Under the pieces are notes generated by a model. The model did not search any database. It saw only the letters and a program-made list of their open reading frames with translations, and was not told the DNA's origin. Shown here piece after piece: positions 8,361-16,650 of a stretch of DNA of 64,000 nucleotides. Each line of letters begins with the position of its first letter. Position 1 is the stretch's first letter. A program made the position numbers and the translations under genes. The DNA is from Novosphingobium colocasiae (lineage in GTDB: Bacteria > Pseudomonadota > Alphaproteobacteria > Sphingomonadales > Sphingomonadaceae), in NCBI RefSeq assembly GCF_014652555.1, contig NZ_BMZA01000001.1:534900-598899 (forward strand), read 5' to 3'.

Positions 8361-9620
8361 ATGGATCATTTTGAACTCAAGGACGGATCGCTTTTTGCCG
8401 AGGACGTGCCGGTCGCCGAGATCGCGACCGCAGTAGGCACGCCGGTCTATATCTATTCACTCGCCACGCTGGAGCGGCATGCCCGCGTGTTCCGCGAGGC
8501 GCTTTCGGTGCTGCCGCGCATCAAGCTTGCCTATGCGGTGAAATCGAACCCCAACCTGGCGGTGCTGCGGGCGCTGGCCCGGCAGGGATACGGGGCGGAC
8601 GTCGTCTCCGAAGGCGAATTGCACCGCGCGCTGGCGGCGGGCATTCCCGCCGGGGAAATCGTGTTTTCAGGCGTCGGCAAGACGCGGCGCGAACTTTCGG
8701 TGGCGGTGGCTTCGCGGATTGGCCAGTTCAACCTCGAAAGCGAGGAAGAGGGCGTCGAGCTGTCGCAGATCGCGGCGGAGATGGGCCGCCGTGCACCTTG
8801 CGCGCTGCGGGTCAATCCCGATGTCGATGCCGGCACGCACGCCAAGATCTCCACCGGCAAGGCCGAGAACAAGTTCGGCGTCGCTTACGACCGGGCAGAG
8901 GATATCTATGCCCGGCTGGCAACGCTGCCGGGGCTCGATATGCGCGGCCTTGCCGTCCATATCGGCAGCCAGATCAGCGATCTCGAACCATCGCGCCGCG
9001 CCTTCACCAAGATGGGCGACCTGATGCGGCGGCTGCGCGCGCGCGGCCTTTCCGTCACCAATATGGACCTCGGCGGCGGCCTTGGTGTGCCCTACAAGCA
9101 GGGCGAAGTGCTGCCCGGCCCCGATGCCTATGCGGCCATGGTGCATGACGTGACCCAGGACTGGGACGCGACCATCATGTTCGAACCGGGCCGGGTCATC
9201 ACCGGCAACTCCGGCGTGCTCGTCACCGAAGTGGTGCGGGTCAAGGAAGGGGTGACCCATCCCTGGGTCGTGGTCGATGCGGCGATGAACGATCTCGCGC
9301 GCCCGGCGCTCTACGATGCCTGGCACGATTTCGCGGCGGTCCGGCCGAACGGCAGGACGATCACCGCCAACATCGTCGGCCCGATCTGCGAAAGCGCCGA
9401 TACCTTCGCCATGGCCCGCACGATCGACGAGGTGAAGGCGGGCGACTTGGCAGTATTCCGCACCGCCGGTGCCTATGGCGCGACGATGGCCAATACCTAC
9501 AATTCGCGCGCACTGGTGCCCGAGGCGATGGTCAATGGCGACAAGTGGGCGATCGTCGCCAACCGCATCGAACCCGAGACCATCCACCATGCCGAGCGCG
9601 TGCCGGGGTGGCTGAAGTAG
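8361..9620 (+). CDS. lysA: Diaminopimelate decarboxylase
   Basis: 419 residues, a PLP-dependent fold III enzyme. The Schiff-base lysine is Lys61 in LAYAVKSNPN. The phosphate and substrate loops are seen as HIGSQI, NMDLGGGLGVPY and MFEPGRVI, and the C-terminal barrel has GPICESAD and the tyrosine motif AGAYGATMANTYNSR. It decarboxylates meso-diaminopimelate to L-lysine, the final step of lysine synthesis. It is transcribed in the argH direction after a 69-base gap and probably belongs to the same transcript. Confidence 0.97.
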   Translation: MDHFELKDGSLFAEDVPVAEIATAVGTPVYIYSLATLERHARVFREALSVLPRIKLAYAVKSNPNLAVLRALARQGYGADVVSEGELHRALAAGIPAGEIVFSGVGKTRRELSVAVASRIGQFNLESEEEGVELSQIAAEMGRRAPCALRVNPDVDAGTHAKISTGKAENKFGVAYDRAEDIYARLATLPGLDMRGLAVHIGSQISDLEPSRRAFTKMGDLMRRLRARGLSVTNMDLGGGLGVPYKQGEVLPGPDAYAAMVHDVTQDWDATIMFEPGRVITGNSGVLVTEVVRVKEGVTHPWVVVDAAMNDLARPALYDAWHDFAAVRPNGRTITANIVGPICESADTFAMARTIDEVKAGDLAVFRTAGAYGATMANTYNSRALVPEAMVNGDKWAIVANRIEPETIHHAERVPGWLK

Positions 9621-9648
9621 CGCTCGCGCGGCACCGGCGGGGGCATCC

Positions 9649-10449
9649 GTGATCGAAGCGCTGCCGCTGTTCCACCGCATCGCCGGGCAGCCGGTCATTG
9701 TGCTGGGCAGCGGTGCGGCCGCCGATGCCAAGCGCCGGCTGGTCGAACGCGCCGGGGGCGAGGCGATCGACGAGCTTCAGGGGGGCATCGATCGCGGTGC
9801 CCGTCTGGCGTTCATCGCACATGATGATCTGGCCAGTGCCGAAGCCGATGCGCTGCGGGCGCGGTGTGCCGGCTTGCTGGTGAACGTGACCGATCGTCCT
9901 GCGCTATGCGACTTCACGGTACCTTCCATCCTCGATCGCACCCCGGTGCTGGTGGCGATCGGCACCGGCGGGGCGTCTGCCGGGCTGGCCAAGCAGTTGC
10001 GTCTGCGGCTGGAAGGGTTGCTGCCGCAACGGTTGGGCGCGCTCGCCCGTGCGCTGGAAAGTGCCCGCGCCGCGCTGCGGGCGCGGTTTCCCGTTGCGGA
10101 CGATCGCCGCCGCGCGCTGGACGCCGCGCTCGCTCCCGGCGGCACGCTCGATCCGCTGGTCGATGGCAGTGCCGACCGGGTGGAGGGCTGGCTGGCGGGG
10201 GCGGGAGGCGCGGCGGCGCAAGTGATCGAGATCGTCCTGCGCAGCGCCGATCCGGACGACCTGTCGCTGCGAGAAGCGCGCTGGCTGGGGACGGCGGATG
10301 TGATCCGGCACGAAGCGGCGGTCCCGGCTGCCGTTCTGGACCGGTCGCGGGCCGATGCTGTGCGGCAATTGATCGCCGGGGACGCGCCGCTTCCCGATCC
10401 CGGCGATGCGCCGGCGGCGACGGTGATCGTGCTGCGCGCGCCGCGCTGA
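9649..10449 (+). CDS. Siroheme synthase-like protein: precorrin-2 dehydrogenase domain plus remnant methyltransferase segment
   Basis: 266 residues. Residues 1-150 match the CysG N-terminal module: LPLFHRIAGQPVIVLGSG is the NAD-binding start, followed by VNVTDRPALCDFTVPSI and the IGTGGASAGLAKQLR active region. This module oxidises precorrin-2 and inserts iron to make siroheme for sulfite or nitrite reductase. The last 60 residues (DPDDLSLREARWLGTADVIRHE) resemble the start of the uroporphyrinogen III methyltransferase domain, but the rest of that domain is missing, so only the dehydrogenase/chelatase half can be active. It starts 28 bases after lysA. A separate methyltransferase would have to be elsewhere. 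Confidence 0.8.
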   Translation: MIEALPLFHRIAGQPVIVLGSGAAADAKRRLVERAGGEAIDELQGGIDRGARLAFIAHDDLASAEADALRARCAGLLVNVTDRPALCDFTVPSILDRTPVLVAIGTGGASAGLAKQLRLRLEGLLPQRLGALARALESARAALRARFPVADDRRRALDAALAPGGTLDPLVDGSADRVEGWLAGAGGAAAQVIEIVLRSADPDDLSLREARWLGTADVIRHEAAVPAAVLDRSRADAVRQLIAGDAPLPDPGDAPAATVIVLRAPR

Positions 10450-10608
10450 TCCGGCGGCCTTTCAGGTTTTTAACTTCAAAATGGAGCTTTCCGCGCCCTT
10501 AGTGCTTCCCGAAGAATAAAGCGCAGCCGAGGAAACAAAACACGTGGCGGGCATCCATGGGGGCGGCACCGCCCCGCACGGCGAGGCTGGAAACGGCGGT
10601 CGCCGGTT

Positions 10609-11532
10609 ATGATCGATGGCCCCGGCGGCGCGCGGATCGGCAGTGACAATGCCGTGATCGCTCGCGTTCTCGCCGATTTCGAACGGTTCGCCCATGGCAG
10701 CGACTTGTGCCACTGCCCTCACCTGGCGCTGCTGTTCGATGCCCAGGGTTCCAGCGCGCTCGCCTTCGCCACCACTTTCGCCGGGCTCGGCATGGCGGCA
10801 CTGGCGCACGCGGACGGGACCGGGGTTTCGCCGCTGATCGAGCGGGTGGTGGATGGCGAGGCGCAGGTCTTGCTGGCGAGCGAGGAGCAGGCGCGGATCG
10901 TGCTGGTGGTCCATGACGGCGGGGATGGGGCGGATGCTTCGCGGGCGGGTGACACCGCCACTTTTCACCCTCGCGAATCATGGCGGCACTTCCTGTCCGG
11001 GCGAGGGCGCTGTGAGCGGTTGCGCTGCGCCGAACCCGGCAGCGCGGAAACCCGCATCGACGCCTCCCCGCTGGACCTCGGGCCGGGCGTCGTCCTGCAC
11101 GAACTGGGCCCGCGCGAAGCCATGCGGATGACCGCGATCGACGCGGTACTGGTCGAACTGCGGCTGGAGCGCCGGTTCGCCGCCTCGCTGCCGCTGCGCC
11201 GGTACGACCGCGCCACCGGCCGGCGGATCGAGGAGATCGTCACCGGGGAGAGCGAAAAGCTCCGGTTGGCGGCGGTGGCCGCGTTGGGTGCCATGGGGCG
11301 GCGTGATGCGGTCCCGATGCTGACCGCGATCGCCGGCGGATCGGGCGACCTTGGCCTGCGGCGGCGGGCGCTGGATGAACTGTGCTCTCTTGATGAAGAG
11401 ACGGCGCGGGTGGTGGCGGCGCGGGTTGCCAGGGCCCGCCACGATCCGTTGCAGGCGCACGCCGCCGTTGTGGCTCCGGTGCGTCGGCGGAGCGCGAAGC
11501 GTGGCAAGGGAGCGCTGCCGTGGTTCGGGTGA
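10609..11532 (+). CDS. Uncharacterised protein with C-terminal HEAT-like repeats
   Basis: 307 residues that I do not recognise as a named family. The N-terminal half is mixed alpha/beta with no clear motif (a CHCPHLALLF stretch near residue 35). Residues about 215-275 (RLAAVAALGAMGRRDAVPML and following) look like two HEAT repeats, and the C-terminus is basic (RRRSAKRGKG). No signal peptide is seen, so it should be cytoplasmic. A 159-base gap separates it from the siroheme gene and could hold a promoter. Its end overlaps the next gene by 13 bases, which suggests coupled expression and a shared job. Confidence 0.6.
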   Translation: MIDGPGGARIGSDNAVIARVLADFERFAHGSDLCHCPHLALLFDAQGSSALAFATTFAGLGMAALAHADGTGVSPLIERVVDGEAQVLLASEEQARIVLVVHDGGDGADASRAGDTATFHPRESWRHFLSGRGRCERLRCAEPGSAETRIDASPLDLGPGVVLHELGPREAMRMTAIDAVLVELRLERRFAASLPLRRYDRATGRRIEEIVTGESEKLRLAAVAALGAMGRRDAVPMLTAIAGGSGDLGLRRRALDELCSLDEETARVVAARVARARHDPLQAHAAVVAPVRRRSAKRGKGALPWFG

Positions 11533-12392
11533 TCGCCGTGCGCGATCCGACCAGCGCTTCGCTTGACGAATGCGTCGATGCGCTGTGTTCCTGGGGTTTC
11601 GATCCAGGGGACGAGGAAAGTCTGGCCCACGCGAGTCACTGGCTGGGGCGGCTCGGCAACGACCGGCACTTCATCGGCGATCGGCTGCTGGACCATCTGG
11701 GCAACCCGCGCCAGCCCGCCGCGCCGGGCTGGGCACCCGCCCACAGCCACCAGCTTGCACTGGCCGCGCCCGAAAATTCCGATTTCCGCCTCCTCGCCAC
11801 GATCTGGGAAGTGCCCGATGGCGGCACCTGCCATGCCGGATATGGGCAGGCGCACGATCACGCCGCCGATGTGGTGACGCTCGGCTATTTCGGCCCCGGC
11901 TGCCTGCGCGATCATTTCGAGCACGAAGAGGATGCGCGCGGGCGGTCGAAGCGATTGCGGCCCGCCGGTCAGCTTGCGCTGGGCGAAGGGTGCATGCTGC
12001 ACTACCGCGCGCGCCGCGACGTGCACCGGCTGCACCCGCCAGCCTCGCTGTCGATCTCGCTGACGCTGGTTCACAATTCGCGCGCGACGCAGGGGCAGGC
12101 GCGGCGCTGGTTCCAGCCGGAGATTGGCGGGGCCCATACCGACGATGATCCGGCAGCGGGAGAATCGCTGCTGCGCGCGGCGGTGGCGCTGGGCGGAGAA
12201 GCGGCCCGGGCAAGCGCGCTGCACGTAGCGCAGCACCACGCCAGCGAAAGCCTGCGGCTTTGCGCCTGGCGGGCGCTGGCTGAGCAGGAGACATCGGCGC
12301 AAGCGCGCGACGCGATCTGGAAGCAGGCGGAGCAAGGCGGCAACCACCGGATCGCCGCCATCGCCCGCCAGCATCGCGCGGCTTTGCGCTGA
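11520..12392 (+). CDS. Uncharacterised cupin-like protein with a helical C-terminus
   Basis: 290 residues from a GTG. The central part (about residues 70-180) has a cupin-like pattern: paired histidines in QAHDHAADVVTLGYF, a glycine turn in QLALGEGCMLHYRAR and a third-histidine position in DVHRLHPPASLSISLTL. This order resembles thiol-dioxygenase-type cupins, but I would not claim an activity. The last 80 residues are alpha-helical and alanine-rich with a HEAT-like look, as in the gene upstream. It overlaps that gene by 13 bases. I cannot assign a function. Confidence 0.6.
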   Translation: MVRVIAVRDPTSASLDECVDALCSWGFDPGDEESLAHASHWLGRLGNDRHFIGDRLLDHLGNPRQPAAPGWAPAHSHQLALAAPENSDFRLLATIWEVPDGGTCHAGYGQAHDHAADVVTLGYFGPGCLRDHFEHEEDARGRSKRLRPAGQLALGEGCMLHYRARRDVHRLHPPASLSISLTLVHNSRATQGQARRWFQPEIGGAHTDDDPAAGESLLRAAVALGGEAARASALHVAQHHASESLRLCAWRALAEQETSAQARDAIWKQAEQGGNHRIAAIARQHRAALR

Positions 12393-12443
12393 TCCTCATC
12401 GTGCTTGGCTCCAGTGCAGGATGGTGCCTGTCCAGATCAGACC

Positions 12444-12475
12444 AAAAAAAGGGCCCGGTCGTTGCCGACCGGGCC
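12444..12475 (-). terminator. Intrinsic terminator (minus strand)
   Basis: GGCCCGGTC (12452-12460) pairs with GACCGGGCC (12467-12475) around a GTTGCC loop. The seven A at 12444-12450 become a U7 tail on the minus strand. On the plus strand only TT follows the stem, so it is directional. Confidence 0.85.
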
Positions 12476-12507
12476 TTGGAAGTTTTGGGAGAGGATGCCT
12501 GAAAGGC
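12444..12507 (-). ncRNA. Candidate small RNA, two hairpins with a C-rich linker
   Basis: On the minus strand, a small hairpin (GCCT-TTC-AGGC, 12507-12497) is followed by a single-stranded AUCCUCUCCCAAAACUUCC linker, and then a perfect 9-bp terminator hairpin with seven U. A possible promoter lies just upstream: TTGCAC (12542-12537), a 17-base spacer and CATACA (12519-12514). The result would be an RNA of about 65 nt. CCUCUCCC is complementary to Shine-Dalgarno-type sequences, as in several alphaproteobacterial trans-acting small RNAs. There is no sequence-family match I can name. An alternative is a long 3' UTR of the stress-protein gene. Confidence 0.45.
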
Positions 12508-12802
12508 AGTTTCTGTATGCCTTGGCCGCCGGTTTTGTGCAAGTGCGAAATGCACGCTTTTGGGTGAAAAAATTGCAACTCCAGTTGCATTCTTCTGACT
12601 GATCAATCGGTCAAAATATTTTTCGTGCTGATTTAAAACAAAAATACCGTCCGAATCACTATTCAGATTGCGATAACGGCAAGTCTCAGGGTCGCGAGAC
12701 TTAAGGCGCTGCAATCGTTGCCTATTGCAGCGCGACAGCGGTTTGCTGCGGACGCGGGGCAGCGCTTTGGCCAGCGCCAAAATGCCACCAGGATGATCGC
12801 GA

Positions 12803-13585
12803 TCAGTGGGCGAGCAAGAGATTCGGGGCTGACGGCTCTTCGAGGAAATAGGCCGTCACTCCGCCGAACAACATCTCGCGCAGCCGGCTCTTGCCGTATG
12901 CGCCCATCACCAGCAGTTCGGCATGCGACTGGCCCACTGCCACCGCCAGGGTCTCTGCGGTGGACCCGCGACGCTCGCATTCCTCCAGCTCGGCGTGGAT
13001 GCCATGCCGTGAGAGGTAGCGCAGGGCGTCCGTCGGCGGGAAGCCGCCGGACTTTTCGGCGACGGTGACAACCTTCACCATCTGGCAATCGCGCAGGACC
13101 GGAACCGCCGCGCGCAGTGCCGTAGCCGATTGTTCGCCGCCGTCCCAGCCGATGCAGGCGCGCCGGATCGGGAACGTCAGCGGCGCGGTGCCGGCGACCA
13201 CCAGAACCGGCGTGCGCGTGCTGAGCGCCAGTTCGCCGGCCATGCGATCGTCGCGGGATACCACCACCAGGTCCGCCAGCATCCCGGCCTGCGCCAGTGC
13301 CGGCACCGGCTCGTCCTCGCTGCGCAGGATGTCGAAAGGCACATCGCCCCGGCTCAGGCGGGCTTCCAGCGCGGATGCCATCGCGTCATCGGCGTCCCGC
13401 GCCTGTTCCAGCGCATCGGCGACAAGGTAGCCGCCGCCCATCGGGTCCATCGAAAGGTAGCGCGACACGGGGGTGTCCACGAGCACCGTCAGATGGCCGT
13501 CGGATTGTCGGGCCAGGCCCAGCGCCGCTTCGAGCCGCAGATCGGAACCGGGTTTGCTGTCAGCGGCAACGAGTATCGAGCGCAT
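12803..13585 (-). CDS. Universal stress protein, tandem UspA domains
   Basis: 260 residues from the ATG at 13585, which has GGAGG 5 bases upstream; the longer frame to 13612 has none. There are two Usp folds: residues 1-145 starting MRSILVAADSKPGSD, and about 150-260 ending with the loop GAYGKSRLREMLFGG that resembles the nucleotide-binding G-x2-G-x9-G pattern. Tandem Usp proteins are often induced by oxygen limitation. Here a near-consensus FNR box and a matching -10 hexamer sit at the right distance upstream, which supports that. The gene stands alone and its biochemical role is unknown. Confidence 0.9.
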   Translation of the reverse strand: MRSILVAADSKPGSDLRLEAALGLARQSDGHLTVLVDTPVSRYLSMDPMGGGYLVADALEQARDADDAMASALEARLSRGDVPFDILRSEDEPVPALAQAGMLADLVVVSRDDRMAGELALSTRTPVLVVAGTAPLTFPIRRACIGWDGGEQSATALRAAVPVLRDCQMVKVVTVAEKSGGFPPTDALRYLSRHGIHAELEECERRGSTAETLAVAVGQSHAELLVMGAYGKSRLREMLFGGVTAYFLEEPSAPNLLLAH

Positions 13586-13614
13586 GGGAACCTCCACCTT
13601 CGGGCAATGCATCC

Positions 13615-13655
13615 AATCTAGGTACGGTGCATCAAAAGGCCATGACCAATATCAA
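13615..13655 (-). promoter_or_regulatory. FNR-type box and -10 element for the universal stress gene
   Basis: On the minus strand TTGAT-ATTG-GTCAT (13655-13642) matches TTGAT-N4-ATCAA at eight of ten positions. TAGATT (13620-13615) fits a -10 hexamer, putting the start of transcription near 13608, about 40 bases from the box centre. That is the class II FNR activation geometry. The leader would be about 22 nt. Confidence 0.55.
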
Positions 13656-13671
13656 AACGCGCCCGCGCCGG

Positions 13672-14523
13672 TTAATCCGCCCCACGGGCAACCGGGCGGG
13701 CCGGATCGAAGATCCACTCGCTCCACGAACCGGGGTAAAGCAGCGCTCCCGGCAGGCCGGCGATCTCCATCGCCAGCGCGTTGTGGCACGCGGTCACGCC
13801 CGATCCGCATTGCAGGATCGCCGGTGCCCCGTCCAGCAGGGCGAGGAAGTCGGCGCGCAGATCGTCCGCCGGTCGCCACTGTCCGGCTTCGTCCAGATTG
13901 TCGCGAAAGAAGCGGTTGCGCGCGCCGGGGATATGCCCGGCCACCGGGTCCAGCGGGTTGGGATCGCCCCGGAACCGCGCCGGATCGCGGGCATCGAGCA
14001 CCCGCGCGGCGGCCGATGCGATGTTTGCCTGGACCTCATCGGCATCGACGGTCCCGGCTACCAGCGGCATACCGGCGGCGAAGTCCCCCGCCAGCGCCGG
14101 GGCCGGTTCGCCCCCTTCAAGGCTGTGCTTGATCGTCACCCACGCCTGCCGCCCGCCATCGAGCACCGCCACCTCGGCATGGCCCAGCCAGCGCAGCAGC
14201 CACCACGCCCGCGCGGCAAACGCGCCGCCGCTGGCGTCATAGGCGACAACCTGTTGCCCGGCATGGAGCCCCTGCGCCCGCAGCCAGCCTGCCAGCACAT
14301 CGCGATCGGGCAGCGGATGCCGGCCATTGGTGCCGTCCGACCGCCCGGACAGATCGCGATCGAGATGGGCGTAGCGCGCGCCGGGAATGTGCCCTGCCAG
14401 GTAGTCTGTCCGGCCCTGATCGGGCTTGGCGAGTTCGAATCCGCAATCAAGCACCAGTGGCGGCTGCGCGCCTTGCATCGCGGCGGACAGCTCTGCGACG
14501 GAGATGAGGGTGGTCCAGCTCAT
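13672..14523 (-). CDS. sseA: 3-mercaptopyruvate/thiosulfate sulfurtransferase
   Basis: 283 residues made of two rhodanese domains. The N-terminal domain (1-135) has the CH2A-type DYLAGHIPGARYAHLDRDLS block and no catalytic cysteine. The C-terminal domain carries the active-site loop CGSGVTAC, with Cys239 as the persulfide nucleophile; CGSGVTA is the loop of mercaptopyruvate sulfurtransferases rather than of thiosulfate rhodaneses. It moves sulfur from 3-mercaptopyruvate to thiophilic acceptors in the cytosol. It ends 7 bases upstream of nothing else on its strand and follows the M3 peptidase gene by 7 bases, so the two are likely co-transcribed. Confidence 0.92.
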   Translation of the reverse strand: MSWTTLISVAELSAAMQGAQPPLVLDCGFELAKPDQGRTDYLAGHIPGARYAHLDRDLSGRSDGTNGRHPLPDRDVLAGWLRAQGLHAGQQVVAYDASGGAFAARAWWLLRWLGHAEVAVLDGGRQAWVTIKHSLEGGEPAPALAGDFAAGMPLVAGTVDADEVQANIASAAARVLDARDPARFRGDPNPLDPVAGHIPGARNRFFRDNLDEAGQWRPADDLRADFLALLDGAPAILQCGSGVTACHNALAMEIAGLPGALLYPGSWSEWIFDPARPVARGAD

Positions 14524-14530
14524 GGTTGTA

Positions 14531-16417
14531 TCAGCCCAGCAGCGCTTCGATCCGATCGAGGATGCGGCCGAATTCGGCCACCAGCCCCTGATAGGCAGTG
14601 GGGGCGGTCATATCGAGCCCGGCGCGCTTGAGGATTTCCGTCGGATGGTCCGATCCGCCCGCGCGCAGCACGTCGAGGTATCCTTCGCGTTCGGCCTTGC
14701 CACCATCCAGCACGCGACGGCCGAACCAGGTCCCCGCCGCGATCGATGTGGCGTACTGATACACGTAGAAGGCGTTGAAGAAGTGCGGGATATACGCCCA
14801 CTCGACCCCGTAGAGATCATCGACCACGAAATCCGGGCCGTGATAGCGCCGCAAGAGATCAAGATAGACGCGCGAGAAGGCCTCGCCTGACAGGCCCTCG
14901 CCGGTCTCGGCCAGTTCGTGGGCCTTGAGCTCGAATTCGGCGAGCAGGGTCTGGCGGAAGAAGGTGCCGCGGATACGATCGAGCTGCATGCCCAGGAGAA
15001 ATATCTGTTCGTCGCGCGACTTGGCCCGCGACAGCAGATATTCGCCCAGCAGCATCTCGTTGCAGGTCGATGCGATTTCGGCGGTGAAGATCGGATAGTC
15101 TGCCAGCTCGAAAGGCTGCGCGGTATGCACGAGCAGCGTGTGCATCGCATGGCCCCATTCGTGGGCATACGTGGACAGGCCCGAATAATCCTCGCCCAGA
15201 TTGAGCAGCAGATAGGGATGCACATCGTAGGCATCGCCGGACATGTAGGCACCCGATCGCTTGCCCGGACGGGGCAGCGGGTCCATCCAGCGGGCCGACG
15301 TCGCCTTGGCCAGCATCGCCTGATATTCCGGGCCCAGCGGCTTGAGCGCCTCCAGCGTGATGGTGCGCATGTCGGTCAGCGAGTATTTGCGGTCCAATGA
15401 AACCAGCGGGACGTAGACGTCGTAATAGCGCAGGTCCGGCAGTTTGAGCATGCGCTGGCGCAGGCGGAAATAGCGATGGAGTTGCGGCAGGCCGGCGTTC
15501 ACTTCGGCCACCAGCGTGCGATAGACGCCTTCGGGAACGGCGTTGCGATCGATCGCGGCGGCCAGGCATCCGGGATACTTGCGCGCCCGCGCTTCGAACA
15601 GATCGCCCTTCAGCAGCGCGGCGTAATTGGCGCCCAAGGTATTCTCGAAGCCTTTGTAAGCGCCCCAGAAGGTATCGAACACCAGCTTGCGGTCGGCCCG
15701 GGCAGGGGCGTCGCGCACCAGCGTATAGCCCTGTTCGTCCAGCCGCTGCTTGCGCCCGTCGGACAGGGTGACGGTGGGCCAGGACAGGTCGGACGATACC
15801 AGTTGCCCGCGCGTCGTCGCCGGGCCGGACAGCGGTGAAGAGGCGGCGGCGAGCAGGTCCTCGCCCTCGGGGCTCAGCGTATGCTCGCCCTGCCGCAGCG
15901 TATCGCGCAAGGAGAATGCGAAGCGCCGGGCCAGATCGGGGCTGGCGGCGATGAAGCTCTCCACCTTGTCGCGGCCCAGCGCGAGCACTTCAGGAGCCTG
16001 CCAGGCCACGGCCTGCTGGAACGCGGCGTAAAGGTCGGTCGCCTGCGCGTCACGCTCCTGGTTGGCCGATATCCGCAAGTCCTCGTCCGCCTTGAGCGAG
16101 GCGTAGATGTAGACGCGGATGAGCTTGAGGGTGACGGCGGAGATATCGTCCAGCGCGCGCAGCATGGCCACCGCGCTCTCGCCCAGCGTGCCCTTGTAGC
16201 CGGCGAGGCGCGGCAGGGCGTCGGTCACCGCCTTGCGGCCCGCCTCCCAGGCGGCGGTGTCGGCGAACAGGTCGGTCAGGTCCCAGGCCGCGCCGGACGC
16301 GGGCGGGGCAGCACTTCCGGCAGCGGCAGCGGCGAACCCGGGCGTGGCGATCAGGCCGGCAGCCGGTAGCGAGGCGGCAAGCCCCATCAGGACACCGCGG
16401 CGGTCAGCTTCTGGCAT
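14531..16417 (-). CDS. M3 family oligoendopeptidase F-like, Tat-exported
   Basis: 628 residues from the ATG at 16417, which has a GAGAGGGA Shine-Dalgarno; the frame to 16519 is not needed. The N-terminus reads MPEADRRGVLMGLAAS followed by an alanine-rich hydrophobic stretch ending in a probable FAAAAAG cleavage region, which is a twin-arginine signal. The M3 zinc site HEWGHAMHT is near residue 420, with the downstream glutamate in the TAEIASTCNEMLL helix. PepF enzymes cut oligopeptides of about 7-20 residues and are normally cytoplasmic. The Tat signal suggests this one works in the periplasm. It precedes sseA by 7 bases. Confidence 0.9.
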   Translation of the reverse strand: MPEADRRGVLMGLAASLPAAGLIATPGFAAAAAGSAAPPASGAAWDLTDLFADTAAWEAGRKAVTDALPRLAGYKGTLGESAVAMLRALDDISAVTLKLIRVYIYASLKADEDLRISANQERDAQATDLYAAFQQAVAWQAPEVLALGRDKVESFIAASPDLARRFAFSLRDTLRQGEHTLSPEGEDLLAAASSPLSGPATTRGQLVSSDLSWPTVTLSDGRKQRLDEQGYTLVRDAPARADRKLVFDTFWGAYKGFENTLGANYAALLKGDLFEARARKYPGCLAAAIDRNAVPEGVYRTLVAEVNAGLPQLHRYFRLRQRMLKLPDLRYYDVYVPLVSLDRKYSLTDMRTITLEALKPLGPEYQAMLAKATSARWMDPLPRPGKRSGAYMSGDAYDVHPYLLLNLGEDYSGLSTYAHEWGHAMHTLLVHTAQPFELADYPIFTAEIASTCNEMLLGEYLLSRAKSRDEQIFLLGMQLDRIRGTFFRQTLLAEFELKAHELAETGEGLSGEAFSRVYLDLLRRYHGPDFVVDDLYGVEWAYIPHFFNAFYVYQYATSIAAGTWFGRRVLDGGKAEREGYLDVLRAGGSDHPTEILKRAGLDMTAPTAYQGLVAEFGRILDRIEALLG

Positions 16418-16538
16418 GGCGTGGATTCCCTCTCGCGCCGTCGGGGGGCGGCGTGCAGAACCACAAGCTAGCGCGGTGCCCGACAGGCGCAACCCCGGAT
16501 CGGCCGGGGCGTGCTGCAACGGGAGCCTGACTTCAACA

Positions 16539-16572
16539 CCGTTCGTATCGAGCGAAGTCGAGATACGAACGG
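16539..16572. repeat. Short palindromic repeat (11-bp arms)
   Basis: CCGTTCGTATC (16539-16549) and GATACGAACGG (16562-16572) are perfect arms around a GAGCGAAGTCGA loop. The TCGAGCGAAGTCGAGA core is a palindromic repeat type seen between genes in Sphingomonadales. It lies between the metK 3' end and the M3 peptidase start. Confidence 0.7.
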
Positions 16573-16650
16573 AACGTATTGCTGATTAAACGGATGATTC
16601 TTCGAGGCGCGCGCGTTTCCGCCCTACGCCGTGAACGCATCCCCGCGCTG

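Larger units (their letters stand above)
12393..12802. other. Gene-free stretch with AT-rich segment and minus-strand terminator
   Basis: No coding region here is convincing. The segment 12595-12660 is unusually AT-rich for this genome. An inverted repeat TGCAACT-CC-AGTTGCA lies at 12574-12589. A strong hairpin with a minus-strand T run (12444-12475) ends a candidate small RNA described separately. The 3' region of the universal stress protein gene occupies the right end. Confidence 0.6.

Noticed and set aside
12396..12780. Minus-strand reading frames between the cupin-like gene and the stress protein gene
   Set aside because: They read straight through the terminator hairpin and the AT-rich segment, have no ribosome site and look like no protein.
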